In this document: positions 18,066 to 27,241 of the stretch, piece after piece
Layout of the letters: each line of letters opens with the position of its first letter
Numbering within the stretch: the first letter of the stretch is position 1
NCBI RefSeq assembly: GCF_003985145.1
Contig: NZ_ML133530.1
Span: 169,581-233,580 of the forward strand
Length of the DNA: 64,000 bases
Reading direction: 5' to 3'
Source of the DNA: Rhizobium anhuiense
Lineage (GTDB): Bacteria > Pseudomonadota > Alphaproteobacteria > Rhizobiales > Rhizobiaceae
Program-made: the position numbers and the translations under genes
The notes under the pieces: model-generated
Told to the model about the DNA's origin: nothing
Database searches by the model: none
Seen by the model: the letters and a program-made list of their open reading frames with translations, nothing else

Positions 18066-18734
18066 ATGAAACCGGATATCAAGATCTGTGGCTTGAAGAC
18101 GCCCGACGCTGTCGATCGCGCACTGAAACGCGGCGCGACCCATATCGGTTTTATCTTCTTCGAAAAAAGCCCGCGCTATATCGAGCCGGACCTGGCGGCA
18201 AAACTTGCCGAACCTGCACGTGGCAAGGCGAAAATCGTCGCCGTCGTCGTTGATCCCACCAATGACGAACTGGATGAGATCGTATCGCTGTTGAAGCCGG
18301 ACATGCTGCAGCTCCACGGCAACGAGAGCCCCGAACATGTGCTGACCATAAAGGCGGTCTATGGTCTGCCTGTTATGAAGGCACTTCCGGTGCGCACGGC
18401 CGACGATCTGAAGCGCGTCGAGGCCTATATTGGCATCGCCGATCGTTTCCTCTTCGATGCCAAGCCGCCGAAGGGTTCCGAATTGCCGGGCGGCAATGGT
18501 GTTTCCTTTGATTGGAGCCTTCTCGCTTGGCTTGACGGCAGTGTCGACTACATGCTTTCCGGCGGGCTGAACAAGGACAACGTCGCGGATGCGCTATTCA
18601 TCACCAAAGCACCGGGCATTGACGCTTCCTCAGGCGTCGAAACTGCGCCTGGCGTGAAGAGCGTCGCGAAGATCGATGAATTTTTTGACGCGGTCGAGAA
18701 GGCGAATGCGCCTGTCATGGCCTCAGGGAGTTGA
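18066..18734 (+). CDS. trpF: Phosphoribosylanthranilate isomerase
   Basis: This 222-residue TIM-barrel enzyme converts N-(5-phosphoribosyl)anthranilate to the carboxyphenylamino deoxyribulose phosphate in tryptophan synthesis. KICGLKTPD holds the catalytic cysteine, LQLHGNESPE is a core strand, and LSGGLNKDNV binds phosphate. The gene is monofunctional, not fused to trpC. It begins trpF-trpB-trpA, the usual rhizobial split in which trpE(G) and trpDC lie elsewhere, and its stop overlaps the trpB ribosome-binding region. Confidence 0.96.
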   Translation: MKPDIKICGLKTPDAVDRALKRGATHIGFIFFEKSPRYIEPDLAAKLAEPARGKAKIVAVVVDPTNDELDEIVSLLKPDMLQLHGNESPEHVLTIKAVYGLPVMKALPVRTADDLKRVEAYIGIADRFLFDAKPPKGSELPGGNGVSFDWSLLAWLDGSVDYMLSGGLNKDNVADALFITKAPGIDASSGVETAPGVKSVAKIDEFFDAVEKANAPVMASGS

Positions 18735-18736
18735 GA

Positions 18737-19957
<1,221 letters not shown>

Positions 19958-19960
19958 GAC

Positions 19961-20800
19961 ATGACCGCACGCATGGATAAACGCTTTGCCGAGCTGAAGG
20001 CCGAGGGCCGTCCGGCGCTTGTCACCTATTTCATGGGCGGCGATCCCGATTATGACACCTCGCTTGGCATCATGAAGGCGCTGCCGGAGGCCGGCTCCGA
20101 CATCATCGAGCTCGGCATGCCCTTTTCCGATCCGATGGCTGACGGCCCGGCGATCCAGCTGGCCGGCCAGCGCGCCCTGAAAGGCGGCCAGACGCTGAAG
20201 AAGACGCTGCAGTTGGCGGCCGATTTCCGCAAAACCAACGATGCGACGCCGATCGTGATGATGGGTTACTACAACCCGATCTATATTTACGGCGTCGAGA
20301 AATTCCTCGACGACGCGCTCGCCGCCGGCATCGATGGCCTGATCGTCGTCGACCTGCCGCCCGAGATGGATGACGAGCTCTGCATTCCGGCGATCCGCAA
20401 GGGCATCAATTTCATTCGCCTGGCGACGCCGACGACGGATGAGAAGCGCCTGCCGAAGGTGCTGAAGAATACCTCCGGCTTCGTCTATTACGTCTCGATG
20501 AACGGCATCACCGGTTCGGCGCTGCCCGATCCGTCGCTGGTTTCGGGCGCTGTCGAGCGCATCAAGCAGCACACCAAGCTGCCCGTCTGCGTCGGCTTCG
20601 GCGTCAAGACGGCGGAACATGCAAAGGTTATCGGCGGTTCGGCCGACGGCGTTGTTGTCGGCACCGCGATCGTCAATCAGGTCGCGACCAGCTTGACGAA
20701 TGACGGAAAGGCAACGGCGGACACGGTTCAGGCCGTTGCCACGCTGGTGCGCGGCCTTTCCACGGGAACACGTTCGGCGCGCCTTGTTGCTGCCGAATAG
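19961..20800 (+). CDS. trpA: Tryptophan synthase alpha chain
   Basis: The 279-residue TIM-barrel subunit cleaves indole-3-glycerol phosphate to indole, which is channelled to TrpB. ELGMPFSDPMADGP contains the catalytic glutamate and aspartate region, VDLPPEMDDEL carries the second acid, and VGFGVKTAEHA and the final ADGVVVGTAIV bind phosphate. Translation is presumably coupled to trpB. A dispersed repeat fills the gap to accD. Confidence 0.97.
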   Translation: MTARMDKRFAELKAEGRPALVTYFMGGDPDYDTSLGIMKALPEAGSDIIELGMPFSDPMADGPAIQLAGQRALKGGQTLKKTLQLAADFRKTNDATPIVMMGYYNPIYIYGVEKFLDDALAAGIDGLIVVDLPPEMDDELCIPAIRKGINFIRLATPTTDEKRLPKVLKNTSGFVYYVSMNGITGSALPDPSLVSGAVERIKQHTKLPVCVGFGVKTAEHAKVIGGSADGVVVGTAIVNQVATSLTNDGKATADTVQAVATLVRGLSTGTRSARLVAAE

Positions 20801-20830
20801 TTTGCCCACATTGGCACTCAGGCATGTCGC

Positions 20831-20916
20831 GCAAAACTGTGCAGCGGTTTTCCGTCCGGAATTGCGTACAAAAGGATAGAGCGGTTCGCCGCTTCCGTTA
20901 AAAGCTGAACCGCTCT
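20831..20916. repeat. Composite dispersed palindromic element between trpA and accD
   Basis: The first part (20831-20866, core GTGCAGCGGTTTTCCGTCC then GGAATTGCG) is nearly identical to the sequence after pckA at 43108-43143. The second part pairs AGAGCGGTTC (20878-20887) with GAACCGCTCT (20907-20916), a perfect 10-bp stem with a 19-base loop. There is no T-run. This looks like an intergenic mosaic repeat of the kind abundant in rhizobia; it could also attenuate transcription from trpA into accD. Confidence 0.65.
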
Positions 20917-20937
20917 GGTCAATCAGGAGTATTCGAG

Positions 20938-21843
20938 TTGAACTGGATCACCAACTATGTTCGCCCGCGGATCAATTCCATGCTGGGCCGTCGCGAAGTG
21001 CCGGAGAATCTCTGGATCAAGTGCCCGGAAACGGGCGAGATGGTCTTCCACAAGGATCTGGAAGGCAACAAATGGGTCATTCCGGCGTCCGGTTATCACA
21101 TGAAGATGCCGGCCAAGGCCCGTCTGATTGATCTTTTCGACAATGGTGAGTTCGAATCGCTGCCGCAGCCGAAGGTCGTGCAAGACCCGCTGAAGTTCCG
21201 CGATTCGAAGAAATACAGCGATCGCTTGCGCGATAGCCGCCTCAAGACCGAGCAGGAAGATACGATTCTCGCCGGTGTCGGGAAGGTGCGGGGATTGAAG
21301 CTCGTGGCTGTCGTGCACGAATTCAATTTTATCGGCGGTTCGCTCGGCATTGCCGCCGGCGAGGCGATCGTTAAGGCTTTCGAGCGTGCGACGGCTGAAA
21401 AATGCCCACTGGTTATGTTCCCCGCTTCCGGCGGCGCGCGCATGCAGGAAGGCATCCTGTCGCTGATGCAGCTGCCGCGCACGACGGTTGCCGTCGACAT
21501 GCTCAAGGAATCCGGCCAGCCCTATATCGTTGTGCTGACCAATCCGACCACAGGCGGCGTTACCGCCTCCTATGCCATGCTTGGCGATATTCATCTGGCC
21601 GAACCCGGCGCTGAAATCGGCTTTGCCGGCAAGCGCGTGATCGAGCAGACCCTGCGTGAAAAACTACCCGAAGGCTTCCAGACCTCCGAATACCTGCTGG
21701 AGCATGGTATGGTCGATATGGTCGTCAAACGTCACGATATTCCGGAAACGCTGGCGCGTCTCCTGAAGATCCTGACGAAGAAGCCGGTTTCGGCGGCGAA
21801 CAACATGAATAGCGGCGCAATCGCTCTGGCGGCGAGCGCCTGA
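20938..21843 (+). CDS. accD: Acetyl-CoA carboxylase carboxyltransferase beta subunit
   Basis: This 301-residue protein, with AccA, transfers carboxyl from biotin to acetyl-CoA to make malonyl-CoA for fatty acids. The carboxyltransferase core is clear: MFPASGGARMQEG, LTNPTTGGVTASYAMLGD and GFAGKRVIEQTL. The start is a TTG at 20938 behind AGGAG. The N-terminal zinc ribbon is degenerate: only Cys29 of the four ligands remains, the others aligning with Thr32, Ile48 and Ser51. It is followed closely by folC, as in many bacteria. Confidence 0.95.
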   Translation: MNWITNYVRPRINSMLGRREVPENLWIKCPETGEMVFHKDLEGNKWVIPASGYHMKMPAKARLIDLFDNGEFESLPQPKVVQDPLKFRDSKKYSDRLRDSRLKTEQEDTILAGVGKVRGLKLVAVVHEFNFIGGSLGIAAGEAIVKAFERATAEKCPLVMFPASGGARMQEGILSLMQLPRTTVAVDMLKESGQPYIVVLTNPTTGGVTASYAMLGDIHLAEPGAEIGFAGKRVIEQTLREKLPEGFQTSEYLLEHGMVDMVVKRHDIPETLARLLKILTKKPVSAANNMNSGAIALAASA

Positions 21844-21894
21844 TAACCGATAAGCAGGCGGGGTGCCGAATTGATACCCAGAGGCCAAACCGCG

Positions 21895-23223
21895 GTGAGT
21901 GAGGCAGCACAGGAGATCGACAAACTCATGGGATTGCATCCCAAGGGGTTCGATCTGTCTCTCGATCGCATCACCCGTCTTCTCGATGTGCTCGGCAATC
22001 CGCACAGGAAACTGCCGCCGGTGATCCATGTCGCCGGCACCAACGGCAAGGGGTCGGTTACCGCCTTCTCCCGCGCCCTGCTCGAAGCCGGCGGCTACAG
22101 CGCCCATGTCCACACCTCGCCGCATCTCGTCAATTGGCACGAGCGTTATCGCATCGGCGTCAAAGGCGGACGCGGACAGCTCGTGGATGATGCCGTCTTC
22201 GCCGAGGCCGTGCGTCGTGTGGCAGATGCCAATGCAGGACAGCACATCACCGTCTTCGAAATCCTGACGGCGGTCACCTTCATCCTGTTTTCCGAACATC
22301 CGGCCGATGCCGCGATCATCGAAGTCGGTCTCGGCGGCCGGTTCGACGCGACGAATGTCATTTCCGATCCGGCCGTCTCGGTGATCATGCCGATCTCGCT
22401 GGATCACCAGCCCTATCTTGGCGACAGAGTGGAGCTGATCGCGGTCGAAAAGGCCGGCATCATGAAGCCGGGATTTCCCGTTGTCATCGGTCATCAGGAA
22501 TATGACGCAGCGCTCGACGTCCTTATGTCGACGGCCGAACGGCTGCATTGCCCGAGCGCCGTCTTCGGGCAGGATTTCATGGCGCATGAGGAATATGGCC
22601 GGCTCGTCTACCAGGACGAGTTCGGTCTTGCCGACCTGCCGCTGCCGCGCCTTCCCGGTCGCCACCAATATGCCAATGCCGCCGCCGCCATTCGTGCCGT
22701 CAAGGCGGCCGGTTTCACCGTCACCGAGACGATGATGGAAAAGGCGATGAGTTCGGTCGAATGGCCGGGCCGGCTCCAGCGTTTGAGCGAGGGCCGGCTG
22801 CTCTCGCATGCGCCTGTCGGCGCCGAAATCTGGATCGATGGCGGGCACAATCCCGGTGCCGGTGAAGTGATCGCCGAAGCCATGGCCAATTTCGAGGAGC
22901 GCCAGCCTCGGCCGCTTTTCCTGATCATCGGCATGATCAACACCAAGGATCCGGTCGGTTATTTCAGGGCCTTTGCCGGCTTGGTCGAGAAGGTTTTCTG
23001 CGTGCCGATCCGCGGCAGCGAAGCGATGATCGATCCGGTGATATTGTCGAATGCCGCCTATGATGCGGGCTTGGTTGCCGAACCGATGTCGACGGTCGGC
23101 GATGCGCTGGAAACCATCAAAGCCGTGCTTGATCCGGAAGCCTTGCCGCCGCGCATTCTGGTCGGCGGCTCGCTCTATCTCGTTGGCGATGTGCTTTCCG
23201 ACAACGGCACGCCGCCGAAGTGA
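21895..23223 (+). CDS. folC: Bifunctional folylpolyglutamate synthase / dihydrofolate synthase
   Basis: The enzyme (442 residues from the GTG at 21895) adds glutamate to dihydropteroate and to folates. VIHVAGTNGKGSVTAF is the P-loop, HTSPHLVNWHERYRI the omega-loop region, VGLGGRFDATN the Mur-ligase-like metal site, and IDGGHNPGAG the C-terminal domain signature. A TTG at 21871 would add 8 residues and has its own GGCGGGG site, so the start is uncertain. It lies 51 bp after accD and ends at a bidirectional terminator. Confidence 0.93.
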   Translation: MSEAAQEIDKLMGLHPKGFDLSLDRITRLLDVLGNPHRKLPPVIHVAGTNGKGSVTAFSRALLEAGGYSAHVHTSPHLVNWHERYRIGVKGGRGQLVDDAVFAEAVRRVADANAGQHITVFEILTAVTFILFSEHPADAAIIEVGLGGRFDATNVISDPAVSVIMPISLDHQPYLGDRVELIAVEKAGIMKPGFPVVIGHQEYDAALDVLMSTAERLHCPSAVFGQDFMAHEEYGRLVYQDEFGLADLPLPRLPGRHQYANAAAAIRAVKAAGFTVTETMMEKAMSSVEWPGRLQRLSEGRLLSHAPVGAEIWIDGGHNPGAGEVIAEAMANFEERQPRPLFLIIGMINTKDPVGYFRAFAGLVEKVFCVPIRGSEAMIDPVILSNAAYDAGLVAEPMSTVGDALETIKAVLDPEALPPRILVGGSLYLVGDVLSDNGTPPK

Positions 23224-23237
23224 ACCCTGCAAATTGA

Positions 23238-23263
23238 AAAAGCCCGGTCGAAACCGGGCTTTT
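23238..23263. terminator. Bidirectional terminator between folC and trxA
   Basis: AAAAGCCCGGT (23238-23248), loop CGAA, ACCGGGCTTTT (23253-23263): a perfect 11-bp stem whose A- and T-runs serve both strands, between two convergent genes. Confidence 0.92.
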
Positions 23264-23294
23264 CGTCAATGCGATATCATCAGGGCGATATCAA

Positions 23295-23615
23295 TCAGGC
23301 AGCGTTCGAAATCCAGTTCGAAAGGGCGGTCTTCGGCTTGGCGCCGACAGAGATATCGGCAACTTCGCCGCCCTTGAAGATCGCAAGGGTCGGAATGGAG
23401 CGCACGCCGAACTGTGCGGCGAGTTCCGGGTTCTCATCGATATTGAGCTTGGCGACCTTGACCTTGCCTTCCAGCTCGACGGCGATTTCTTCGAGGCTCG
23501 GTGCAATCATCTTGCACGGGCCGCACCATTCAGCCCAGAAATCGACGACGACGGGTTCTGCGGATTCCAGAACTTCCGACTGGAAGTTATTGATATCGAC
23601 TTTCACGGTAGCCAT
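23295..23615 (-). CDS. trxA: Thioredoxin 1
   Basis: The 106-residue disulfide reductase has the active site WCGPC at residues 30-34 within VVVDFWAEWCGPCKM, the cis-proline loop RSIPTLAIFKGG and the typical length. The ATG at 23615 is preceded by AAAGGAGCAGCCC; the longer reading from 23693 lacks homology. It is the last gene of the long minus-strand run from divL, 74 bp after addA, and could also have its own promoter in that gap. Confidence 0.96.
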   Translation of the reverse strand: MATVKVDINNFQSEVLESAEPVVVDFWAEWCGPCKMIAPSLEEIAVELEGKVKVAKLNIDENPELAAQFGVRSIPTLAIFKGGEVADISVGAKPKTALSNWISNAA

Positions 23616-23689
23616 GGGCTGCTCCTTTACCGGATTGGATGTTGAACCACATGTGATGGTGCGGCGCCGAATTTTCAATGTCCGGTATT

Positions 23690-26600
23690 TCACTTTGTCT
23701 TGACTCCTGCAAGCGCCAAACCGAGCGCCTTTTCGCTCAGCGTGTAGAGCGAGGCGTTCTCGGTATAGACAAGCATGCAGTCGATCCGCTTATCAGGATA
23801 GAGCGGCGCCAGGATCTCGCGATAGATCGCGAGCTGCGCCTTGTGCGCGAAGGGGATGGCCTCTTCCGTTGCCGGCGGCACCCGGTTGGTCTTGTAGTCG
23901 AGAATGACGACGCGATCGGTAAGGACGGCAAGCCGGTCGATGCGGCCGGAGACGGCATAGCGCCGGCCTTCGAGCGTCAGCGTTCCCATGACCGAGACCT
24001 CGGGCTGGGCCTGCGCACCGAGGACGTCCTGCAGGCCCTGCTCGTCCAATAGTTTCAGAACCGAATCGACAAGCTTGCGCCGTTCGCCTTCCGGCCAGAA
24101 ACGAGCCGCCCGTTCGGCATAACGGCTCGCCGCATCGGGCTGTTCGGCAGGTGGAATGTCGGGAAGCGCCTGCAGCATGCGATGGATCAGTCTGCCCTTC
24201 TCCAGTGAACGATCGCTGCGCGGCTTCTCGGTAAACAGCGGCGAAACGACCAGCAACCCGCCCTCGTCTTCATCGATGATCGTGCCGGCGCCGGAGGGGC
24301 TGAGCGGCCGGGGCAGCGCAGCCTGCGGTGGCAAGGGCCGCAACAGGCCGTCCGGCAAACTCTCCTCGTTGTCACGCTCCTCGCTGCGGTTGACACGCTC
24401 GAAGCTTCGTTCCACCCGCGGCACACGCCATTTGATGCCCGGCCATTCCCCATCGGGACCGGAGAATGTGGTCGCTTCCACAAGTGGATGATCGTCGCTC
24501 AGTGCCGTCGAGATCATCATATGCCAGGTGTCGTTGTTTACGCGCACGCCGCGATAGCCGCAGACGACCAGCCGGTCGGCGGCACGCGTCATGGCGACAT
24601 AAAGCAACCGGCGATATTCTTCTTCCGCCAGCATCTGGATCCGCGCCGCATCGTCCTGCGTCAGCGAATTGGAAAGATCGGAGACGGGAACCCAGACCGG
24701 CATTGGCGGCTCGTCGGCGTCCGTCTCGATCAGGCGAAGCTTGGGCAGATGAGTATGGGTGAAGGCCTTCGAACCGCCGTCGACCAGGAAAACGATCGGT
24801 GCTTCAAGACCCTTGGAAGCATGCACCGTCATGATTCGCACTTCGTTGCGCCCCTTGTCCTGCTCACGCTTCATTACGGGTGCTTCGAGTTCAAGCGTCG
24901 AGATGAAGGATTGCAGACCGGGAAGGCCGGAGCTCTCGTGGTCGAGCGTGAAGGTCAGGAATTCGTCGAGAATATCGCTGACCTCGGTGCCGAGACGGGC
25001 AAGGAATTGTCGTCGCCCGCCATGGCTGCCCAGCACACGGGCATAGAAATCATGAACCGACAGGCTTCTGGACTGCCGGAGGAACAATTCCAGCCTTTCG
25101 ACGGCAACGCGGAAGCGTTCGGTGCCGTCGGCGGCGAAGCTTTTGAGATGGCTCCAGGCACTCTCATTATCGCCGCGCAGGCCGGCAATCGCAAAGATGT
25201 CGTCCTCGGAAAGATCGAAAAGTGGGCTCTTGAGCACCGCGGCGAGCGAAAGATCGTCTTCCGGCAGAAGCAGGAAACGGCCGAGCGCCAGCAGATCCTG
25301 CACGGCGATATGGCTGGTCAGCACCAGTCTGTCGGCGCCGGCGACGGGAATGTCGCCGCGGCGCTTCAAGGCGCGCGTCAATGCATTGACGAAGGCGTCA
25401 CGCTTGCGCACCAGCACCAGGATGTCGCCGGCTTCGATCAGGCGCTCCTTGCCTTTGTCGACGATCGTCTCGCGGCCGACGAGCGTGCCGATCGAGTGGG
25501 CGATCCGCCGCGCGAGGATTGCGGCCGGCGCGCTTTCCGGCGTCGCGTCGAAGGGCGCCGTCCAGTCTTCCTCCCTCACCACCGCTTCCGGCGCGACCAT
25601 CTCCCAGAGGTCGACGGCGCCGGGATGTCCGATGCGGCTGGAGCGGTGCACGACCGGCTCGCCGAGCGCGCTGAGGCCGCGCGCGTTCTCGGGTGTCTTG
25701 AAAATATGGTCGACGGCCTCGAGCACGTCGGCGGTCGAGCGGAACGACAGCGGCAATCGGACGGAGGAAAAGTTCTGCCCGCTATCGGACACGCGCCGCC
25801 GCGTCCGGTCGCTCTCCTCGGAAAAACGCTCGGGCCGCGCCCCCTGGAAGGAATAGATCGACTGCTTTTCGTCGCCGACGGCAAACAGCGTGCGCACGAT
25901 CGGCCGGGCGCTTTCGCCGGAGAAGAAATCTTCGGCGAGCGACTGGATGACGCTCCACTGGATCGGGCTGGTATCCTGCGCCTCGTCGACGAGGATATGA
26001 TCGATACCCCGATCGAGCTTGTAGTGGACCCAGGGACCGACGCCGCTTTTCGTCAGCAGGTCGGCGGTGCGGGTGATCAGGTCCTCGAAATCAAGCTGGC
26101 TGCGCTGCTTCTTCAGCTCCTCGTAGTCGTGGTTCAGCCGGTCGGCGAGGACGAGTGCTGCATGTGTGGCGCCGTACATCCGTATCAGTTTCAGCCGGTC
26201 GCGGCTTGCTGCGACATGCGCGCGGGCAATGGCGATGGCGTCCGCCAACTGTGGTGCCTCGGCAAGCATGGCCTTTACGAAGAATTGCGAGTCCGCCTTG
26301 GGCTCGCCCTTCACGGTCAGAAAGATTTTTTCGAGAAACTCAGCGCGCCTTGCGTCGTCGCGCTCCCGCCCGGCGAGCCTGAGGCCGTAGGCAACCTCCT
26401 GCGCCTTCGCACCACCCTTCTGGTCGGCAAGCGAGAGATAGAGTTCCAGCGTTCGGCCCGAAAGCTCCGGCAAAGGCCAATATTGCGCCGCGATCCGGCT
26501 TTCCGTGTCGTCGGCGGCGAGGCCGAGCTTTTGGTGCAGGACCATCTCCATACCGCCCTGCTGTTCGGCCGTCGCGGTGAAACGACGAATGGCGTTGCGG

Positions 26601-27241
26601 TTGGCGACGATATCGCCGAGCAGGTTCTCCAGCCCGGATTCGTCGCCGAGATTGAGCACATAGGCGAATGCCTCGGCAAGGGCGCTGTCTTTCTCCGGCG
26701 CCGTCGCCGTCAGCAGCGCCCGGCGCGCATCGGAAAGCAGGGATGCCGCTGCGCGATCGTCGAGAACCGAGAAATGCCCGGCAACGTTGGCCTCCAGCGG
26801 GAACTGATGCAGCAGCGCCTCGCAAAAGGCATGGATCGTCTGGATCTTCAGGCCGCCGGGCGTTTCCAGCGCCTTCGCAAACAGCCGGCGCGCCTCGCCA
26901 AGCCTCAATCCGTCGGGAGCCGTACCTTCGATCTGCATGATCCGCCGGCTAAGGTCGTCATCATCGAGCACCACCCAATCCGCCAGCCGTTCGAAGACCC
27001 GGTTCGACATTTCGGAGGCTGCAGCCTTGGTATAGGTGAGGCACAAAATGGCCGAAGGCCGCGCTCCGGCGAGCAGCAGCCGAATGACCCGCTGTGTCAG
27101 CACATGCGTCTTGCCGGAGCCGGCATTGGCCGAAACCCACGCCGAACGCAGGGGATCGGAGGCAATCGCCTGCTGGATCGTCGTCCAGCCGATCCAGGCG
27201 CCGGGATCGTCGTCGGTGGGAAGCGCGGTCACATCACTCAT
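23690..27241 (-). CDS. addA: Double-strand break repair helicase-nuclease AddA
   Basis: This 1183-residue protein is the UvrD-type helicase and RecB-family nuclease subunit of AddAB, the alphaproteobacterial counterpart of RecBCD. Walker A is ANAGSGKTHVLTQR near residue 40; the Walker B VDEAQDTSPIQW, GDEKQSIYSFQGA, VHASKGLEAPIVFL and YVAMTRAADRLVVCG are SF1A helicase motifs; VVILDYKTNR near the C-terminus is the PD-(D/E)XK nuclease site. It overlaps addB by 8 bp. The complex resects broken ends for RecA loading. Confidence 0.95.
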   Translation of the reverse strand: MSDVTALPTDDDPGAWIGWTTIQQAIASDPLRSAWVSANAGSGKTHVLTQRVIRLLLAGARPSAILCLTYTKAAASEMSNRVFERLADWVVLDDDDLSRRIMQIEGTAPDGLRLGEARRLFAKALETPGGLKIQTIHAFCEALLHQFPLEANVAGHFSVLDDRAAASLLSDARRALLTATAPEKDSALAEAFAYVLNLGDESGLENLLGDIVANRNAIRRFTATAEQQGGMEMVLHQKLGLAADDTESRIAAQYWPLPELSGRTLELYLSLADQKGGAKAQEVAYGLRLAGRERDDARRAEFLEKIFLTVKGEPKADSQFFVKAMLAEAPQLADAIAIARAHVAASRDRLKLIRMYGATHAALVLADRLNHDYEELKKQRSQLDFEDLITRTADLLTKSGVGPWVHYKLDRGIDHILVDEAQDTSPIQWSVIQSLAEDFFSGESARPIVRTLFAVGDEKQSIYSFQGARPERFSEESDRTRRRVSDSGQNFSSVRLPLSFRSTADVLEAVDHIFKTPENARGLSALGEPVVHRSSRIGHPGAVDLWEMVAPEAVVREEDWTAPFDATPESAPAAILARRIAHSIGTLVGRETIVDKGKERLIEAGDILVLVRKRDAFVNALTRALKRRGDIPVAGADRLVLTSHIAVQDLLALGRFLLLPEDDLSLAAVLKSPLFDLSEDDIFAIAGLRGDNESAWSHLKSFAADGTERFRVAVERLELFLRQSRSLSVHDFYARVLGSHGGRRQFLARLGTEVSDILDEFLTFTLDHESSGLPGLQSFISTLELEAPVMKREQDKGRNEVRIMTVHASKGLEAPIVFLVDGGSKAFTHTHLPKLRLIETDADEPPMPVWVPVSDLSNSLTQDDAARIQMLAEEEYRRLLYVAMTRAADRLVVCGYRGVRVNNDTWHMMISTALSDDHPLVEATTFSGPDGEWPGIKWRVPRVERSFERVNRSEERDNEESLPDGLLRPLPPQAALPRPLSPSGAGTIIDEDEGGLLVVSPLFTEKPRSDRSLEKGRLIHRMLQALPDIPPAEQPDAASRYAERAARFWPEGERRKLVDSVLKLLDEQGLQDVLGAQAQPEVSVMGTLTLEGRRYAVSGRIDRLAVLTDRVVILDYKTNRVPPATEEAIPFAHKAQLAIYREILAPLYPDKRIDCMLVYTENASLYTLSEKALGLALAGVKTK

